A DNA stretch of 62,297 nt from Bacteroidales bacterium (GTDB lineage: Bacteria; Bacteroidota; Bacteroidia; Bacteroidales; UBA932). Both the position numbers and the translations under genes were made by a program. Below are positions 25,692 through 34,769 of this stretch, one piece after another (positions within the stretch are counted from its first letter, which is position 1; each line of letters begins with the position of its first letter). The stretch covers positions 1-62,297 of the forward strand of contig JAFTDE010000026.1 in the NCBI GenBank assembly GCA_017454335.1. The letters run 5' to 3'. The notes under the pieces were generated by a model. The model did not search any database. It saw nothing but the letters and a program-made list of their open reading frames with translations, and was not told where the DNA came from.

Positions 25692-28454
25692 CTACCTTTC
25701 CGCGGCCTCGGCCGAGACGTGGTGCAGCATCACGCAGTTGTTGGACAGGGCGTTGTAGGCGTACGAAGGCGTGCCGCTGTTGTTCATGCGGATGCCGAAG
25801 CCGCCGTGGTTGTCCGCGGCCAGCCTGCCGCTGGGATCCGTCCAGTTCATGGACACCACCTCCGGCAGCTGTTCCTTGATCTGGAGCGGGGTCTTGTCGG
25901 AACGGGTGGAAGCCGAAACCGAGAGGGTGTTGCCCTTGACGGATACGGTCAGGGTGCTCTGCGGCATGAAGGCAGCGGTGAGGATGCTCTGGCTGAGCGG
26001 CGTGAGTTCCTCGCCTTCATAACGGTACAGGGTCCACTGGGTGCCGTTCGTGGTGGCGGGCACGCGCTCGATGCGCAGGCCGTAGCCGCTGCGGGTCACG
26101 GGGTCGTACTTGACATAGACGTCCATGTAGCAGCCACTGCCGCCGAAGCCCTGTCCCTCGACCTTGCCGGGCGAGTAGTCCACGGTGAAGGACATGTCGC
26201 CGTAGCTGCCGGTCTGGCCGAAGACCAGGCGCGGGTACTTCCGCTCGCGGTCGCGGTAGGCGTTCATCAGGCCCCACATGCCTTCCGATCCGTTGGACCC
26301 GGTGCCCCAGGTCCAGGGCTCGGGCACGGAACCGTCGTTGTCGTAGAACCAGCGGCCGACCGTTTCGGGCGCCGCGTTCCCGATGAAGAGGTTCTTGAAG
26401 TCGGTCTGCAGGGTGGTCGCGGTGACGTCTTTCGCGGTGATGGCGCGCTTGGTGGTCAGGGTGACGGTGCCGTCGGCGTAGGGGCTGAACTCGTACTTGG
26501 GGGTGATCACGGCCCGCAGGTAGCAGCCCACGTCGTATTTCGAGAGGGGATAGTCCTTGAAGGGATCATCCATGTACAGCCCGGCGTCGTCGTTCATCAT
26601 GGTGCCGATGTGGATGCCGTCGGTGGTGTTGGGACCCTTCTCGCGGTACCAGTCGATCTTGGAGACGTCGCGGTAGGCGGGTTTGTCGGTCTTGTAGCTG
26701 ACGGAAACCGTGCCCTTGCCGATCTTGATGGCGGGGGACTTCAGCACCGGGGCCTCCACGGGAACCGGACGCACGTGCAGCGTGACACCCGCGGCGATGC
26801 CGTTGGGCAGCAAGCAGTCCACTTCGGCGTCGGCGATCGCGCCGCTCGTGTTGGGCTTGGCACTGAGGGTCAGCACGCCGGTGCGGGGATCCACGCGGCC
26901 TTCGAAGAGGTTCTTGTCATAGTTCCAGCTGACCTTCGTATAGTCCACGGAGTTGGCGGGAATGGGCATGGGCGTGAGGGTCACGAGGTTCGTGTCGTCC
27001 TTGCGGTCCGAGTAGAGGACGGTGCCGGTGGCGCTGACGAGGAAACGGTAGGGGAGGTTGGCATAGGGAGCCCAGGCCGCGGAATTCTGGCCCCGGGGAT
27101 CCCATCCGTCGTCTCCCTTGAGGAGGTTGAAGACATTGTATTCGTCGCCCACCTTGAAGGCCTTGAGGGCCTCTCCGTCGTATTCCACGGACAGCCGGGG
27201 CATCGATTCGCTGATCGTCAGGGGCTGTTTGTCCTCGCCGATCACGTTGTTGTGCACGGCGTAGCGGGCGTAGTCGCGGAGCTTGTTCTCCCACTCCACC
27301 GAAGCGATGCGGCCGGAGAATTCGCAGTCGATCACGGCGTAGATGCCGGAGGCGGTGGCGCCGTTGGTGCCCGAAGCGCCCTTGGCGAAAGAGAGCATGG
27401 GGTGTGTCATCTGGGGCATGCCGACGAGTTTGCAGCCGAGCACCGCCATGATGCCGCCGGCGTTGCCGCCGCCCCAGGTCGGATGGTTGTCGAAGAGGTG
27501 GAAGGTGCAGTTCTCATACACTACCATGCCGCCGCCGAAGATGGAGTCGTCGGTGCACTGGATGAAGCAGTTGCGGAAGTATCCGCGGGCGGGGGCGAAG
27601 CCGGCCATCATGTTGAGGTAGCCCACGAAGCGGCAGTTGTCGAAGTACATCTTGTCCACCCCGCGGCCGGCGGCGCGCAGCACCTCCGCGTGGTTCTTGG
27701 AATCGATGCGCTTGGAGATGTTCTGCGACGGGTCCCGGGGATAGACCAGGTCCTCCTGGGCATAGTTGGCGACGGTGATGTTCTTGCCGGTGAATCCGGT
27801 GGGCAGGGCCAGGGTGTACCAGCTGCCCGGCGCGCCGAGTCCCCGGGCTCCGCCTTCTCCGCGGTTGCCGGCGATGCGCACGTCCCCGGCGTCGCCGGTG
27901 AGGCCGATGAAGGAGAGGTTGTCGCCCAGGATGGTCAGGCCGACGGATCCGGTGCAGACATAGCCGCTGTCGTCAAAGGGGAAGCCCAGGCGGTAGTCCT
28001 GGTTGGTCCAGTACACGCCGGGTGCGACATAGACGGTCGTGCCTTCGGGCAGGGTCAGGGTGGCCTGCGCCTCGTCGTACGCCCCGAGGGTCTGCAGGCT
28101 GGACGCGATGTAGGGGCAGGCGAGTTCTTCGGGGGTGGCGTAGGCGTTCAGCAGCAGGTGTCTGGAGTCCAGCTGCACCCATTTTGCGTGGAGGGTCATG
28201 TTGCCGATGGCCTTGTCGTGGGCGAAATCCCACATGCGGATTTCCGCACCGGGATCCGTGTACCAGCCCACGAAGGTCCAGCCTTCGCGGACGGGCGCGG
28301 CGGGCGCCTTGACGAGGGATCCGGGGCTGACCGCCTGGGAACTCACGGGAGATCCCTCTCCCGGATCGAAACTGACGGTAAACCCGTTCTGGGCATAACT
28401 GCCGAGGGCGAGTAACATCGCTCCCAGGGCAAACAGGATGGTTCTGGCTTTCAT
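25692..28454 (-). CDS. Large secreted beta-helix (pectinesterase-like) protein with InlB-type repeat, paralogue A
   Basis: 920 residues. Signal peptide 1-21 (LALGSYA-QNG). One Listeria-Bacteroides (InlB B-type) repeat lies at about 23-92 (VREGWTFVGWYTDP, MTLHAKW). A right-handed beta-helix of the pectin lyase/pectinesterase class covers about 115-400 (GTTVYVAPGVYW, LVYPRDPSQNISKRID, QCTDDSIFGGGMVVYENCTF). Two Ig-like segments follow (about 480-690), with a C-terminal concanavalin/LamG-like sandwich of about 220 residues. A pectic substrate is likely from fold and neighbourhood, but I cannot say whether it is a lyase, esterase or binder. It follows paralogue B by one base and shares most motifs with it. 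Confidence 0.75.
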   Translation of the reverse strand: MKARTILFALGAMLLALGSYAQNGFTVSFDPGEGSPVSSQAVSPGSLVKAPAAPVREGWTFVGWYTDPGAEIRMWDFAHDKAIGNMTLHAKWVQLDSRHLLLNAYATPEELACPYIASSLQTLGAYDEAQATLTLPEGTTVYVAPGVYWTNQDYRLGFPFDDSGYVCTGSVGLTILGDNLSFIGLTGDAGDVRIAGNRGEGGARGLGAPGSWYTLALPTGFTGKNITVANYAQEDLVYPRDPSQNISKRIDSKNHAEVLRAAGRGVDKMYFDNCRFVGYLNMMAGFAPARGYFRNCFIQCTDDSIFGGGMVVYENCTFHLFDNHPTWGGGNAGGIMAVLGCKLVGMPQMTHPMLSFAKGASGTNGATASGIYAVIDCEFSGRIASVEWENKLRDYARYAVHNNVIGEDKQPLTISESMPRLSVEYDGEALKAFKVGDEYNVFNLLKGDDGWDPRGQNSAAWAPYANLPYRFLVSATGTVLYSDRKDDTNLVTLTPMPIPANSVDYTKVSWNYDKNLFEGRVDPRTGVLTLSAKPNTSGAIADAEVDCLLPNGIAAGVTLHVRPVPVEAPVLKSPAIKIGKGTVSVSYKTDKPAYRDVSKIDWYREKGPNTTDGIHIGTMMNDDAGLYMDDPFKDYPLSKYDVGCYLRAVITPKYEFSPYADGTVTLTTKRAITAKDVTATTLQTDFKNLFIGNAAPETVGRWFYDNDGSVPEPWTWGTGSNGSEGMWGLMNAYRDRERKYPRLVFGQTGSYGDMSFTVDYSPGKVEGQGFGGSGCYMDVYVKYDPVTRSGYGLRIERVPATTNGTQWTLYRYEGEELTPLSQSILTAAFMPQSTLTVSVKGNTLSVSASTRSDKTPLQIKEQLPEVVSMNWTDPSGRLAADNHGGFGIRMNNSGTPSYAYNALSNNCVMLHHVSAEAAER

Positions 28455-28455
28455 A

Positions 28456-31215
28456 TTATCTTGATTTGGTTTCGATGGATACTTTGTGCAGCATGATGCA
28501 GTTGTTGGTGCCGGCGGTGTAGCGGTAGGAGGCGGTGCCGGAGTTGTTGATGCGGATGGCGCAGCTGCCGTGGGTGTCGGCCCCGAGGGCCCCGGAAGGA
28601 TCCGTCCAGGAGATGTCCATCTTCTCGGGCAGGTTCTCCTTGATCTGCAGCGGCGTCTTCTGCGAAGTCGTGGAGGCGGTCACCCGGAGGGTGTTGCCCG
28701 CGACGGACACGGACAGGGTGCTGCCCGGCATGAAGGCGCAGCTCAGCTGGCCCTCGGTGAGGTCGGTGCGCTCGTTGCCATCGTAGCGGCAGAGTGTCCA
28801 GAGGTTGCCGTTGGTGGTGGCGGGGACGCGCTGGACGTGCAGGCCGTAGCCCTGGCGGGTGACGGGGTCGTATTTGACCAGGATGTCGATGTAGTTGCCG
28901 TTGCCGCCGAAGCCCATGCCCTCGACCTTGCCGGTGGAGTAGTCCAGGGTCAGGGTCATGTCACTGTAGGAACCGCTCTGGGCGAATACCATCGGATCCG
29001 GTACGGGCGTACGCTCCTTGTTCTGGAGGCCCCACTTGCCGTCGGCGCCGTTGGTGCCGAAGCCCCAGGCCCAGGGCGTGCTGGTCCCGTCGAAGTACCA
29101 GCGGCCGACCGCCTCGGCCGGATCGGCCTGCGCGAGGACCACATGGCTGAAATCGGTGCTGATGACTGAGGCCGTGACGTCGGAGGCCTTGACGGCCCGG
29201 GCGGAGCGGACGGTCACGGGCGCGGCGCCGTAGGGGCTGAATTCGTATTTGGGCGTGATCACGGCCCGCAGGTAGCAGCCCACGTCATATTTGGTGAGGG
29301 GATAGTTCTTGAACGGATCGTCCATGAACAGCCCCTCGTCATCGTTCATCATGGTGCCGATGTGGATGCCGTCGCTGGTGTCCGGACCCTTCTCGCGGTA
29401 CCAGTCGATCTTGGAAACGTCGCGGTAGGCGGGCTTGTCGGTCTTGTAGGAGACCGTGGCCGCGCCCTTGCCGATCTTGAGGGCTGCGCCCTTCAGCACG
29501 GGTGCTTCGACCGGGACGGGATAGATCTCCACGTCCGCTCCGGCGCTGACCCCGGTGGGCAGGGTGCAGCTGACATGGGTCTTGATGATGCGGGCGTTCC
29601 GGTTGGGCAGGGCCGTGAGCGTGAGTTGGCCCGTCGCGGGATCCACCCGGCCGCTCAGCAGGGCGTTGTCATAGTCCCAGACGATCCGGGCGTAGTCCAC
29701 GGACGTGGCGGGAAGGACGGCCGGCGTCATCACCACGCTGTTCCGCTCGCCGGTCTCGCCGGAATAGAGCGTGGTTCCGCTGAAGCCCAGCAGGAAGCGG
29801 TAGGGGAGGTTGGCGTAGGGCTCCCAGGCGGCGCTGTACTGTCCCCGGGGGTCCCAGCCGTCGTCTCCCTTGAGGAGGTTGTAGATGTTGTATTCGCCGT
29901 TCACCTTGAAGGCCTCCAGGGCCTTGCCGTCGTAGTCCACGGACAGCTCGGGGGAGGCGGCGCTGATGGTCAGCGGCCGCTTGTCCGCCCCGATCACGTT
30001 GTTGTGCACGGCATAGCGGGCATAGGGACGGGTCTTGTTCTCCCACTCCACGGTCTCGATGCGGCCGGAGAACTCGCAGTCGATCACGGCGTAGATGGCC
30101 GAAGCGCTGCGTCCGTCGTTGCCGGAGCCCATCTTGGAGAAGGACAGGAAGGGATGGGTCATCTGGGGCATGCCGACCAGGCGGCAGCCCAGCAGGGCGT
30201 TGATGCCTCCGGGGCCGCCGGCCGCCCAGGCCGGGTGGTTGTCGAAGAGGTGGAAGGTGCAGTTCTCGTATACCACCATCTCGCCGGAGAAGATGGAATC
30301 GTCCGTGCACTGCAGGAAGCAGTCCTTGAAGTAGGCGCGGCGGGGCGAGAAGGTGTACATCATGTTGAGGTATCCGGTCAGCCGGACGTTGTCGAAGGAG
30401 ATGCGGTCGGCGCCGCGTTCGGCCGTGCGCATCACCTCCGCGTGGTTCTTGGAATCGATGCGCTTGGAAATGTTCTGCGACGGGTCGCGGGGATAGACCA
30501 GGTCTTCCTGCGCATAGTTGGCGAAGCTGACGTTCTCGGCGTGGAAGCCGGTGCCCACGGCGATGGTGTACCAGCTGCCGCTGGCGCCCAGGCCCCTCGC
30601 ACCGCCCTCGCCGCGGTTTCCGCAGATGCGCACGTCCCCGGCGTCCCGGGTCAGGCCGATGAAGGAAATGTCCCGGCCCTGGATGGTCAGGCCCGTGTTG
30701 GGCCCGGCGATCACGAATCCGCTGTCATCGAAGGGGAAGCCCTGGCGGTAAGTCAGGTCCGTCCAGTACACGCCCGGGGCGATGTACACCGTGGTTCCGT
30801 CGGGCAGGCTGAGGTTCCGCTGGTTTTCGGACAGGTCGCCCAGGGTCTGCAGCGTGGCGGCGACGTAGGGATTCTCCAGTTCTTCGGGGGTCGCGTAGGC
30901 GTTCAGCAGGCGGTGTTTTTCGTCCACCCGGACCCACTTGGCGTACAGGGTCAGGTTGTTGCTCACGCGGTCGCCGCGGAAGTTCCACATGCGGAGGCTG
31001 GCGGTCGGATCGGTGTACCAGCCAACGAACACCCATCCTTCGCGGGTCGGGTGTGCCGGTTCGGGGATGATGCTGCCGTCCGGCAGGGACAGCGCGGCTA
31101 CTTCGCTGCCGCCATCCGTCTCGAAGCGGACGGTCCGGGCAGTTCCCGGCTGGGCAAAACAATACACGGTGACAAGCAGGGCGCTGATCACGGAAACGAG
31201 GGTCTTGGTTTTCAT
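28456..31215 (-). CDS. Large secreted beta-helix (pectinesterase-like) protein with InlB-type repeat, paralogue B
   Basis: 919 residues, same domain order as the next gene: signal peptide (LLVTVYCFA-QPG), InlB-type repeat (TREGWVFVGWYTDP), beta-helix (GTTVYIAPGVYW, LVYPRDPSQNISKRID, QCTDDSIFSGEMVVYENCTF), Ig-like segments (DVSKIDWYREKGP) and C-terminal sandwich (YDPVTRQGYGLHVQRVPATT). Long identical stretches shared with paralogue A show a tandem duplication, with the beta-helix the most conserved part. It is first in the pair; an upstream TAACTTTC with a TTG 20 bases further may be the promoter. Catalytic residues are not assigned. Confidence 0.75.
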   Translation of the reverse strand: MKTKTLVSVISALLVTVYCFAQPGTARTVRFETDGGSEVAALSLPDGSIIPEPAHPTREGWVFVGWYTDPTASLRMWNFRGDRVSNNLTLYAKWVRVDEKHRLLNAYATPEELENPYVAATLQTLGDLSENQRNLSLPDGTTVYIAPGVYWTDLTYRQGFPFDDSGFVIAGPNTGLTIQGRDISFIGLTRDAGDVRICGNRGEGGARGLGASGSWYTIAVGTGFHAENVSFANYAQEDLVYPRDPSQNISKRIDSKNHAEVMRTAERGADRISFDNVRLTGYLNMMYTFSPRRAYFKDCFLQCTDDSIFSGEMVVYENCTFHLFDNHPAWAAGGPGGINALLGCRLVGMPQMTHPFLSFSKMGSGNDGRSASAIYAVIDCEFSGRIETVEWENKTRPYARYAVHNNVIGADKRPLTISAASPELSVDYDGKALEAFKVNGEYNIYNLLKGDDGWDPRGQYSAAWEPYANLPYRFLLGFSGTTLYSGETGERNSVVMTPAVLPATSVDYARIVWDYDNALLSGRVDPATGQLTLTALPNRNARIIKTHVSCTLPTGVSAGADVEIYPVPVEAPVLKGAALKIGKGAATVSYKTDKPAYRDVSKIDWYREKGPDTSDGIHIGTMMNDDEGLFMDDPFKNYPLTKYDVGCYLRAVITPKYEFSPYGAAPVTVRSARAVKASDVTASVISTDFSHVVLAQADPAEAVGRWYFDGTSTPWAWGFGTNGADGKWGLQNKERTPVPDPMVFAQSGSYSDMTLTLDYSTGKVEGMGFGGNGNYIDILVKYDPVTRQGYGLHVQRVPATTNGNLWTLCRYDGNERTDLTEGQLSCAFMPGSTLSVSVAGNTLRVTASTTSQKTPLQIKENLPEKMDISWTDPSGALGADTHGSCAIRINNSGTASYRYTAGTNNCIMLHKVSIETKSR

Positions 31216-31240
31216 CGGGTCAGGTTGTTCAAATTTCCTT

Positions 31241-31271
31241 GAAAGTTAGCCACTCTTTCGAAGAAAACCAA
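31241..31271 (-). promoter_or_regulatory. Possible promoter of the beta-helix pair
   Basis: Minus strand TTG (31269-31271), 20-base spacer, TAACTTTC (31241-31248), one mismatch from TAnnTTTG, 25 bases before ATG 31215. Confidence 0.4.
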
Positions 31272-31284
31272 AACAATCTGCGCG

Positions 31285-31524
31285 CTATTGCCGGATGTCC
31301 CTCAAACGGTCGGCGATGGCGACGAGTTCCAGGATCAGGGCCCAGCAGGCGATGGAGACGGAGTAGGATCCGGCGAAGTACAGGAAGGCGCGCGGGACGC
31401 ACATTTCCGTTTGGTGGACCAGTTCCATGACACCGGCCCAGGTCCCGACGAGCAGGCCGCAGACCAGACCGGCCCAGGCGATGAAGACCAGCAGCTTTTC
31501 AATCTTGGTTCGTTGACTTTTCAT
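31285..31524 (-). CDS. Small two-helix membrane protein, unknown function
   Basis: 79 residues with hydrophobic helices at about 12-33 and 46-68 and charged ends (MKSQRTKIEK, IADRLRDIRQ). No family recognised. ATG 31524 is 23 bases downstream of a TATCTTTG element (31548-31555, minus). It is divergent from the PspC-PadR-PspC genes; a regulatory tie is possible but unproven. Confidence 0.65.
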   Translation of the reverse strand: MKSQRTKIEKLLVFIAWAGLVCGLLVGTWAGVMELVHQTEMCVPRAFLYFAGSYSVSIACWALILELVAIADRLRDIRQ

Positions 31525-31547
31525 GATGCGTATGATTAAATCCGCAA

Positions 31548-31608
31548 CAAAGATAAGAATTTTTTAGTACCTTGTTGTGCAAAGTATAAAAAAATTGTTA
31601 TATCTTTG
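31548..31608. promoter_or_regulatory. Divergent -7 elements upstream of the PspC module
   Basis: TATCTTTG on the minus strand (31548-31555) and TATCTTTG on the plus strand (31601-31608). A TTG lies 23 bases upstream of the plus-strand element. Confidence 0.6.
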
Positions 31609-31630
31609 CGGAAGAAAATATTTTAGAAAT

Positions 31631-32191
31631 ATGAAAAAGGTACTCAACATCGGCCTCGGCGGCCGCAGTTTCATTATCGATGAGGATGCATACAACCGTC
31701 TGCAGGCCTATCTGGAGCATTTCCGCTCGAAACTGGCGGGGGATCCTTCGCAGGAAATCATGGAAGACCTGGAGTCCCGGATCGCCGAATTGTTCCTGAA
31801 AGAAATCGCCAACCCGTCCCAGCAGACCGTCGGCCTTGCGCTGGTGGAACGCGTCACGAGCCAGCTGGGCATGCCCGACGGCGCGGACGAGCCCGGTGCG
31901 GACACGCCGCCTTACGAGCGAGCCGTCCCCAAACTGCCCAAAAAGCTGTACCGCAACCCGGACGAGCGGGTCATCGGCGGCGTGTGCAGCGGCCTGTCCT
32001 CCTTCATCGGATTGGATCTCACTGTCGTGCGCGTCCTGATGGTCGTGCTGTTCTTCTCCGCCACGGCCGGATTCTGGCTGTACCTGATCCTGTGGATCGT
32101 GACCCCCAAGGCCGTGACCCCCGCCCAGAAATGTGAAATGTTCGGCCTGCCGGTCACCGCCGGGAACATGGCCCGATTCAGCCGGAAGTGA
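31631..32191 (+). CDS. PspC-domain membrane protein (short)
   Basis: 186 residues from ATG 31631, 22 bases after a TATCTTTG element. Residues 1-85 are the Bacteroidetes N-terminal region (LNIGLGGRSFIIDEDAYNRLQAYL, IMEDLESRIAELFLKE), and about 105-165 the PspC domain (LYRNPDERVIGGVCSGLSSFIGLDLTVVR followed by a hydrophobic helix). PspC proteins sense envelope stress at the inner membrane; here the partner is likely the adjacent PadR regulator, whose ATG is 1 base beyond the stop. Confidence 0.85.
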   Translation: MKKVLNIGLGGRSFIIDEDAYNRLQAYLEHFRSKLAGDPSQEIMEDLESRIAELFLKEIANPSQQTVGLALVERVTSQLGMPDGADEPGADTPPYERAVPKLPKKLYRNPDERVIGGVCSGLSSFIGLDLTVVRVLMVVLFFSATAGFWLYLILWIVTPKAVTPAQKCEMFGLPVTAGNMARFSRK

Positions 32192-32192
32192 T

Positions 32193-32525
32193 ATGGACAG
32201 CACGGGAGAAAACGTACGCACACAGATGCGCAAGGGCGTGCTCGAATACTGCATCCTCAGCATTCTGAGCCGCCGCGAGGCCTATCCCTCGTCCATCATC
32301 GACATGCTCAAGCAGGCGAACATGCTGGTCGTCGAAGGCACGGTGTATCCGCTGCTGATCCGCCAGAAGAACCAGGGCCTGCTGACCTACCGCTGGGAGG
32401 AATCCCCGCAGGGCCCGCCCCGGAAGTATTACATGCTGACGGACAAGGGCCGCGCGCAGCTGGCGGAAATGGACGTCGCCTGGAAGGAAATCATAGAAAC
32501 CATCAATATGCTGAAAAATGGATAA
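32193..32525 (+). CDS. PadR family transcriptional regulator
   Basis: 110 residues from ATG 32193; the frame is open further upstream but only inside the previous gene. The winged-helix signature is clear: QMRKGVLEYCILSILSRREAYPSSIIDML, then EGTVYPLLIRQKNQGLLTYRWEESPQGPPRKYYMLTDKG. PadR proteins repress transcription and release DNA on stress or ligand binding. It sits between two PspC genes and overlaps the second by 8 bases, so it likely controls this module. Confidence 0.92.
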   Translation: MDSTGENVRTQMRKGVLEYCILSILSRREAYPSSIIDMLKQANMLVVEGTVYPLLIRQKNQGLLTYRWEESPQGPPRKYYMLTDKGRAQLAEMDVAWKEIIETINMLKNG

Positions 32526-33543
32526 AGTCGAGAAAGTCAGCATCGGAGGATATGCATTTACCCTGGAAACCGCGGCCTGTGCCGCCGCGCAGGCTTATCT
32601 GGATGAATTGACGCGCTATTACAAGGACCGTGACGGCGGTGCGGAAGTCATGGAGGGCATCGAAGACCGCTTTGCCGAACTCCTGCTGGAGCGGACCGGC
32701 ACGGCCGGCGTCGCGACCCTTGCGGACATCCAGGCCGTGGAGGACATCCTCGGCCATCCGGACCAGCTGGAGGACGAACCCGAGGCCCCGTCCCCTGCCG
32801 GGGAGAAGCCCCGGCGCCGCCTGTTCCGGGACCTGGAGAACAAGGTGCTCGGCGGCGTGTGCAGCGGCCTGGCCGCCTATTTCAACATCGATGTCGCACC
32901 GATCCGCATCATCTGGACGGTGCTGGCCCTGGTGTCCGTGCTGGGCCTCCTGAACTGGGCCTGGGTGCCTTCGTCCCTGGTGTTCGTCGTCGCCTATGTG
33001 ATCATGTGGATCTGCATTCCCGCCGCCAAAACGGTGCAGCAGCGCTGGCAGATGCGTGGGGAGAGCGGCACGGTCGATGAAATCAGCCGGACCGTCTCGG
33101 GCGGCCTGCGCGAAGTCGGCGAAGCCGCCGGCCGCCTCGGCAACTCCCAGGCAGCCCACCGCCTGGCGCGGGCCTTCCTGGTCTGTATCGGCATCATCCT
33201 GCTGCTGGGGGGAACAGCCCTGCTGACCGTGACAGGCCTGTCCCTGTTTACGGACAATGTCTTCGGGCTGCGGGACGTGGTGACGGACTCCATCCTGGAC
33301 GGCTACGCCCCGCAGGCGGTCTCGTCCCTGCTCTCGACCCGCTGGATCTGGTGGCTGGGTCTGCTGGCCGTCGCCCTGCCCGGCATCGGCCTGCTGTACG
33401 GAGGCCTGCAGATGATCTTCGGCTTCCGTTCGCCGAAATGGCGCCCGGGCCTGGTCATCTTCATCCTCTGGCTGGTGACGCTGGTGGTGCTGGCCGTAGC
33501 GGCCTGCAGCCTCGTCTTCTCCGCCGGCTATTCGTGGGTGTAG
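32518..33543 (+). CDS. PspC-domain membrane protein (long)
   Basis: 341 residues. N-terminal region as in the short paralogue (VSIGGYAFTLETAACAAAQAYL, VMEGIEDRFAELLLE), then PspC at about 100-165 (LFRDLENKVLGGVCSGLAAYFNIDVAPIRIIW). Further hydrophobic helices lie near 215-240, 275-297 and 305-328. The start overlaps PadR by 8 bases. The end overlaps the convergent CofE-like gene by 16 bases, so the two stops lie inside each other's coding sequence. Probably an envelope-stress module with PadR. Confidence 0.87.
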   Translation: MDKVEKVSIGGYAFTLETAACAAAQAYLDELTRYYKDRDGGAEVMEGIEDRFAELLLERTGTAGVATLADIQAVEDILGHPDQLEDEPEAPSPAGEKPRRRLFRDLENKVLGGVCSGLAAYFNIDVAPIRIIWTVLALVSVLGLLNWAWVPSSLVFVVAYVIMWICIPAAKTVQQRWQMRGESGTVDEISRTVSGGLREVGEAAGRLGNSQAAHRLARAFLVCIGIILLLGGTALLTVTGLSLFTDNVFGLRDVVTDSILDGYAPQAVSSLLSTRWIWWLGLLAVALPGIGLLYGGLQMIFGFRSPKWRPGLVIFILWLVTLVVLAVAACSLVFSAGYSWV

Positions 33544-34727
33544 TTGTCGAAATAACCCTGGATCAGCACGACCGGGGTGCCCTTGTCGCCTGAACCGCTG
33601 GTCAGGTCGCACAGGGACCCGATCAGGTCCGTCAGCTGGCGCGGGGTCGTCCCTTCCGAGGCCATCTTCCCCTTGAGGTCCGCCTGTTTGGCGCGGATGC
33701 TCGCGGAGATGGCCTCGCGGAGCGCTTCTCCGGACAGGTCCTTGAAGTCGTTGTCCGCCAGGTATTTCAGCTTGAGTTCATTGGGTACGCCGATCAGGCC
33801 GTCGGTGAAGGCCGGCGAGACCACCGGGTCGGCGAGTTCCCAGATCTTGCCCTGCGGGTCCTTGAAGGCGCCGTCGCCGTAGACCATCACCTCGACATGC
33901 TTGCCGGTGGCCTCCAGGATGCGGCGCTGGATGTCCAGGACCAGGGGCTGGCAGGCCCGCGGGAACAGCTTGACCGAGTCTTCCGTGGCCTTGTTCGAAC
34001 CCAGCAGGCCGTATTTCTCGTTGAACCCGCTGCCGTCCACGGAGGCGGACAGGATGTCGTCCAGCCCGCAGACGACCTTGGCGCCGGCTTCGCGCAGGAT
34101 GCGCTTGGTGCGCGCGCGTGTGTGGATGTCGCAGGTCAGCACGCAGTCCGTGTACTGCAGGATGGTGCGGGGCTGGTTGGCGAAGACGATCTGGGCCTCT
34201 GCCCCGTTCTCCCGGATCAGGGACATATAGTAGTCGACGTAGTCCACGCCGGTGAAGGGGTGCGGATTGACGCCGAAGAGTTCGCGGTAGCGCTCCAGGG
34301 ACAGCACGTCCGAGTAGGGATTGACCCCGGCGCGGTCCAGCTGGTCGATGCTGACCAGTTCGTTGCCGACCTCGTCGGAAGGATAGCTGAGCATCAGCAC
34401 GACCTTGGAAGCGCCGCGGGCGATGCCCCGCAGGCAGATGGCGAAGCGGTTGCGGGACAGGATCGGGAAGATGACGCCGATGGTGCCGCCGCCCAGCCGG
34501 GTGCGGACATCCTTGGCGATGGCGTCGATGGAGGCGTAGTTGCCCTGGGAACGGGCTACGACGGATTCCGTGACGGAAATGACATCCCTGTCACGCAGGG
34601 AAAAACCTTCTTCGCGGGCGGCGGCCAACACGCTGTCGGCCACGATGGCGGCGAGATCATCGCCTTGCCGGATGATTGGGCAGCGGATTCCGCGGGATAC
34701 CGTGCCGACTCTTCTCTGGTTGCTCAT
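33528..34727 (-). CDS. Coenzyme F420-0:L-glutamate ligase-like protein (CofE family)
   Basis: 399 residues from ATG 34727; the frame stays open for thousands of bases upstream, but that part is antisense to real genes. CofE-like features: DLAAIVADSVLAAA, VISVTESVVARSQGN near 65, RLGGGTIGVIFPILSRNRFA, CDIHTRARTKRILREAGAKVVCGLDD. In F420 organisms CofE adds glutamate to F420-0; Bacteroidetes are not known to make F420, so the real substrate is unknown. It is longer than archaeal CofE (about 250 residues) by a C-terminal extension. The 3' end overlaps the PspC gene by 16 bases. Confidence 0.78.
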   Translation of the reverse strand: MSNQRRVGTVSRGIRCPIIRQGDDLAAIVADSVLAAAREEGFSLRDRDVISVTESVVARSQGNYASIDAIAKDVRTRLGGGTIGVIFPILSRNRFAICLRGIARGASKVVLMLSYPSDEVGNELVSIDQLDRAGVNPYSDVLSLERYRELFGVNPHPFTGVDYVDYYMSLIRENGAEAQIVFANQPRTILQYTDCVLTCDIHTRARTKRILREAGAKVVCGLDDILSASVDGSGFNEKYGLLGSNKATEDSVKLFPRACQPLVLDIQRRILEATGKHVEVMVYGDGAFKDPQGKIWELADPVVSPAFTDGLIGVPNELKLKYLADNDFKDLSGEALREAISASIRAKQADLKGKMASEGTTPRQLTDLIGSLCDLTSGSGDKGTPVVLIQGYFDNYTHE

Positions 34728-34757
34728 ACGGATAACAAAATTAACAATTGTTTTTGG

Positions 34758-34765
34758 TATATTTG
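34758..34765 (+). promoter_or_regulatory. -7 element of the NlpC/P60 gene
   Basis: TATATTTG ends only 4 bases before ATG 34770, implying an mRNA with almost no leader. No TTG at the expected distance. Confidence 0.6.
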
Positions 34766-34769
34766 TGCT

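Noticed and set aside
25719-31242. Plus-strand open frames of 600-900 codons opposite the beta-helix pair
   Set aside because: Antisense shadow of two proteins with recognisable domain order; translated text is Gly/Val/His-rich and non-globular.
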